DNA of 5,840 bases from Pseudomonadota bacterium (GTDB lineage Bacteria; Pseudomonadota; Gammaproteobacteria; Burkholderiales; Burkholderiaceae_C). Below, piece by piece: positions 5,132 to 5,840 of this stretch (positions are counted from its first letter, which is position 1; each line of letters opens with the position of its first letter). The notes beneath the pieces were generated by a model that worked only from the letters and a program-made list of their open reading frames with translations, did no database searches and was not told the origin of the DNA. The stretch lies in contig JAEYPG010000419.1 of assembly GCA_023410975.1 (NCBI GenBank), forward strand, positions 1-5,840. The letters run 5' to 3'. The position numbers and the translations under genes are program-made.

Positions 5132-5371
5132 AACCGCAGCATCCAGCACCATGCCCCCGCGATCCAAGAGCGGGCTGCAGCGCGCGAGCTACACAGCATC
5201 CGCTCCAATGCGGCTCCTTGTCGGCTCATTCTTGGGTCAGGGCAGCAGGGGCTCAGACAAACGGGTCAGCAGCCGGTTCAAGGCCCAGCGTGTGCTGCCG
5301 ATGAAGGTGCATGTCATGTTCCCCGACCGGGCCCGCCCTTCCGAGGGCAACGATGCAATTCACGAATACAA
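5132..5371 (+). other. 240-base gap before the H-NS-like gene
   Basis: No supported gene lies here. The stretch is visibly less GC-rich near its end (AATTCACGAATACAAATG), as expected for a promoter, but no -35/-10 pair with good match and spacing can be named. A small CCGC-TCCAAT-GCGG hairpin (5200-5213) and two GGGTCAG copies (around 5233 and 5265) are present. A 55-codon frame (5208-5375) overlaps the next start as ATGA but lacks a ribosome-binding sequence. Confidence 0.4.
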
Positions 5372-5659
5372 ATGACCGAAGAAGTCCCGACCGGCTGGGT
5401 CAAGCCAGGGGCCAAGCCCACGCCTGAAACTCTCCGGGCTCGCATTACCGAGCTGCGCGCCGAGCTGGCCGCAGCCGAAAGCCAGCTGCGCGAGATGGAA
5501 GAGGGCACCAGGTTGGAGGCGCTGGTGAAGGTGCGAAACCTCATGCGGGCATTCGAGTTGACGCCGGCGGACCTGGGGCTGGTGCCGGCGCCGAAGCGCC
5601 GCGGCCGCCCGCGCAAGACCGATACAGGACAGGAGCAACTGCGCCTGCCTGCCATCTAG
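5372..5659 (+). CDS. Small H-NS-like protein with AT-hook-like C-terminus
   Basis: The product has 95 residues. Residues 18-45 (from TPETLRARITELRAEL to LREMEEG) form a predicted coiled coil, the usual oligomerisation helix of H-NS-type nucleoid proteins. LVKVRNLMRAFELTPADLGL (51-70) closely resembles the central V-x-x-x-x-x-EY-L(T/S)-ADLG linker segment of H-NS homologues in beta- and gammaproteobacteria. Then comes KRRGRPRK (75-82), an AT-hook-type RGRP core that binds the minor groove of AT-rich DNA. The ordinary C-terminal domain, with its TWTGRGR-P-W signature, is absent and only 13 residues follow. The protein may bind DNA weakly through the hook and co-oligomerise with a host H-NS homologue. 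ATG 5372 is the first plausible start; no clear ribosome-binding sequence precedes it, which lowers certainty on the N-terminus. H-NS relationship fairly sure, role inferred. Confidence 0.75.
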   Translation: MTEEVPTGWVKPGAKPTPETLRARITELRAELAAAESQLREMEEGTRLEALVKVRNLMRAFELTPADLGLVPAPKRRGRPRKTDTGQEQLRLPAI

Positions 5660-5840
5660 GCAGATGCCGGGTACGCGCTGCTTCGGTGCAGCAGGCCAGC
5701 CAGGAGCCGCCCACCGCTTGGACGAAACTCGCATGGAGCAGTGACAAAAGCCCTGGCTCACCAGGGAACCTGCAGACCGGTGGAGCCACAGGATGCTCCT
5801 ATTGCCCCAATCATGCTGCAGCGCACAATCGGCTTGTCTT
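5660..5840 (+). other. Right-edge non-coding stretch with small hairpins
   Basis: No gene, tRNA or mobile-element end is recognised. Hairpins are CTGCCT/AGGCAG over the stop of the H-NS-like gene (5645-5663), GCTGC-TTCGGT-GCAGC (5677-5692), and CCCTGG-CTCA-CCAGGG (5751-5766). None is followed by a T run, so none is called as an intrinsic terminator. Confidence 0.4.

Noticed and set aside
4412..5167. 251-codon minus-strand frame opposite kptA
   Set aside because: kptA on the + strand is unambiguous by motif; this frame is its antisense shadow.
5208..5375. 55-codon frame ending in ATGA overlap with the H-NS-like start
   Set aside because: There is no ribosome-binding sequence and no recognisable motif. 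The overlap alone is not enough, though ribosome profiling could revive it.
1..5840. CRISPR arrays, tRNA or rRNA genes, insertion-sequence ends
   Set aside because: No regularly spaced repeats, cloverleaf, rRNA-like segments, transposase or terminal inverted repeats were seen on reading the window.

Overview
The window is a GC-rich stretch in which every supportable gene lies on the + strand. The content looks like a mobile element, either an integrative conjugative element, genomic island or plasmid, or a prophage remnant, in a high-GC proteobacterium (beta or gamma). The reasons are: a phage Ea-type protein tail at the left edge, a YqaJ/lambda-exonuclease-type recombinase next to a phage/ICE-type protein that is a candidate annealing protein, tightly packed small orphan genes, a mobile KptA-like RNA 2'-phosphotransferase, and a small H-NS-like protein. 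The species cannot be fixed from sequence alone, and no integrase, conjugation gene or attachment site is visible to settle the element type.

Layout. Bases 1-626 hold three overlapping small genes: the end of a phage-type protein, a cysteine-rich 73-residue protein, and a 45-residue protein with one membrane segment. Bases 683-1384 encode an unrecognised 233-residue protein with a likely second in-frame start. Bases 1402-2295 encode the YqaJ-family exonuclease. A 105-base gap (2296-2400) carries a repeated GGTGAGCC-TTTTTG element and complementary GGCTCACC/GGCTCA segments that could form alternative hairpins. Bases 2401-3660 encode the candidate annealing protein, a 419-residue protein with a Pro/Ala-rich linker.

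Bases 3661-4313 hold no convincing gene but are highly structured. There are two related units, each containing an intrinsic-terminator-like hairpin with the same GCAGC/GCTGC stem and a different six-base loop. Between them lie two further hairpins, and downstream is a pair of GCGGTCACG repeats 21 bp apart. This is the best place in the window to look for an undescribed small RNA or regulatory leader.

Bases 4314-5131 form a translationally coupled two-gene unit: an unknown 91-residue protein and a KptA/Tpt1 RNA 2'-phosphotransferase. After a 240-base gap, 5372-5659 encodes a 95-residue H-NS-like protein with a KRRGRPRK AT-hook-like motif where the usual H-NS C-terminal domain would be. The last 181 bases have small hairpins but no recognisable gene.

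How the parts may work together (inference): the exonuclease and its neighbour would form a two-component recombination module. KptA may perform an RNA repair or ADP-ribosyl-transfer reaction of use to the element, and the H-NS-like protein may help silence it or modulate host nucleoid proteins.
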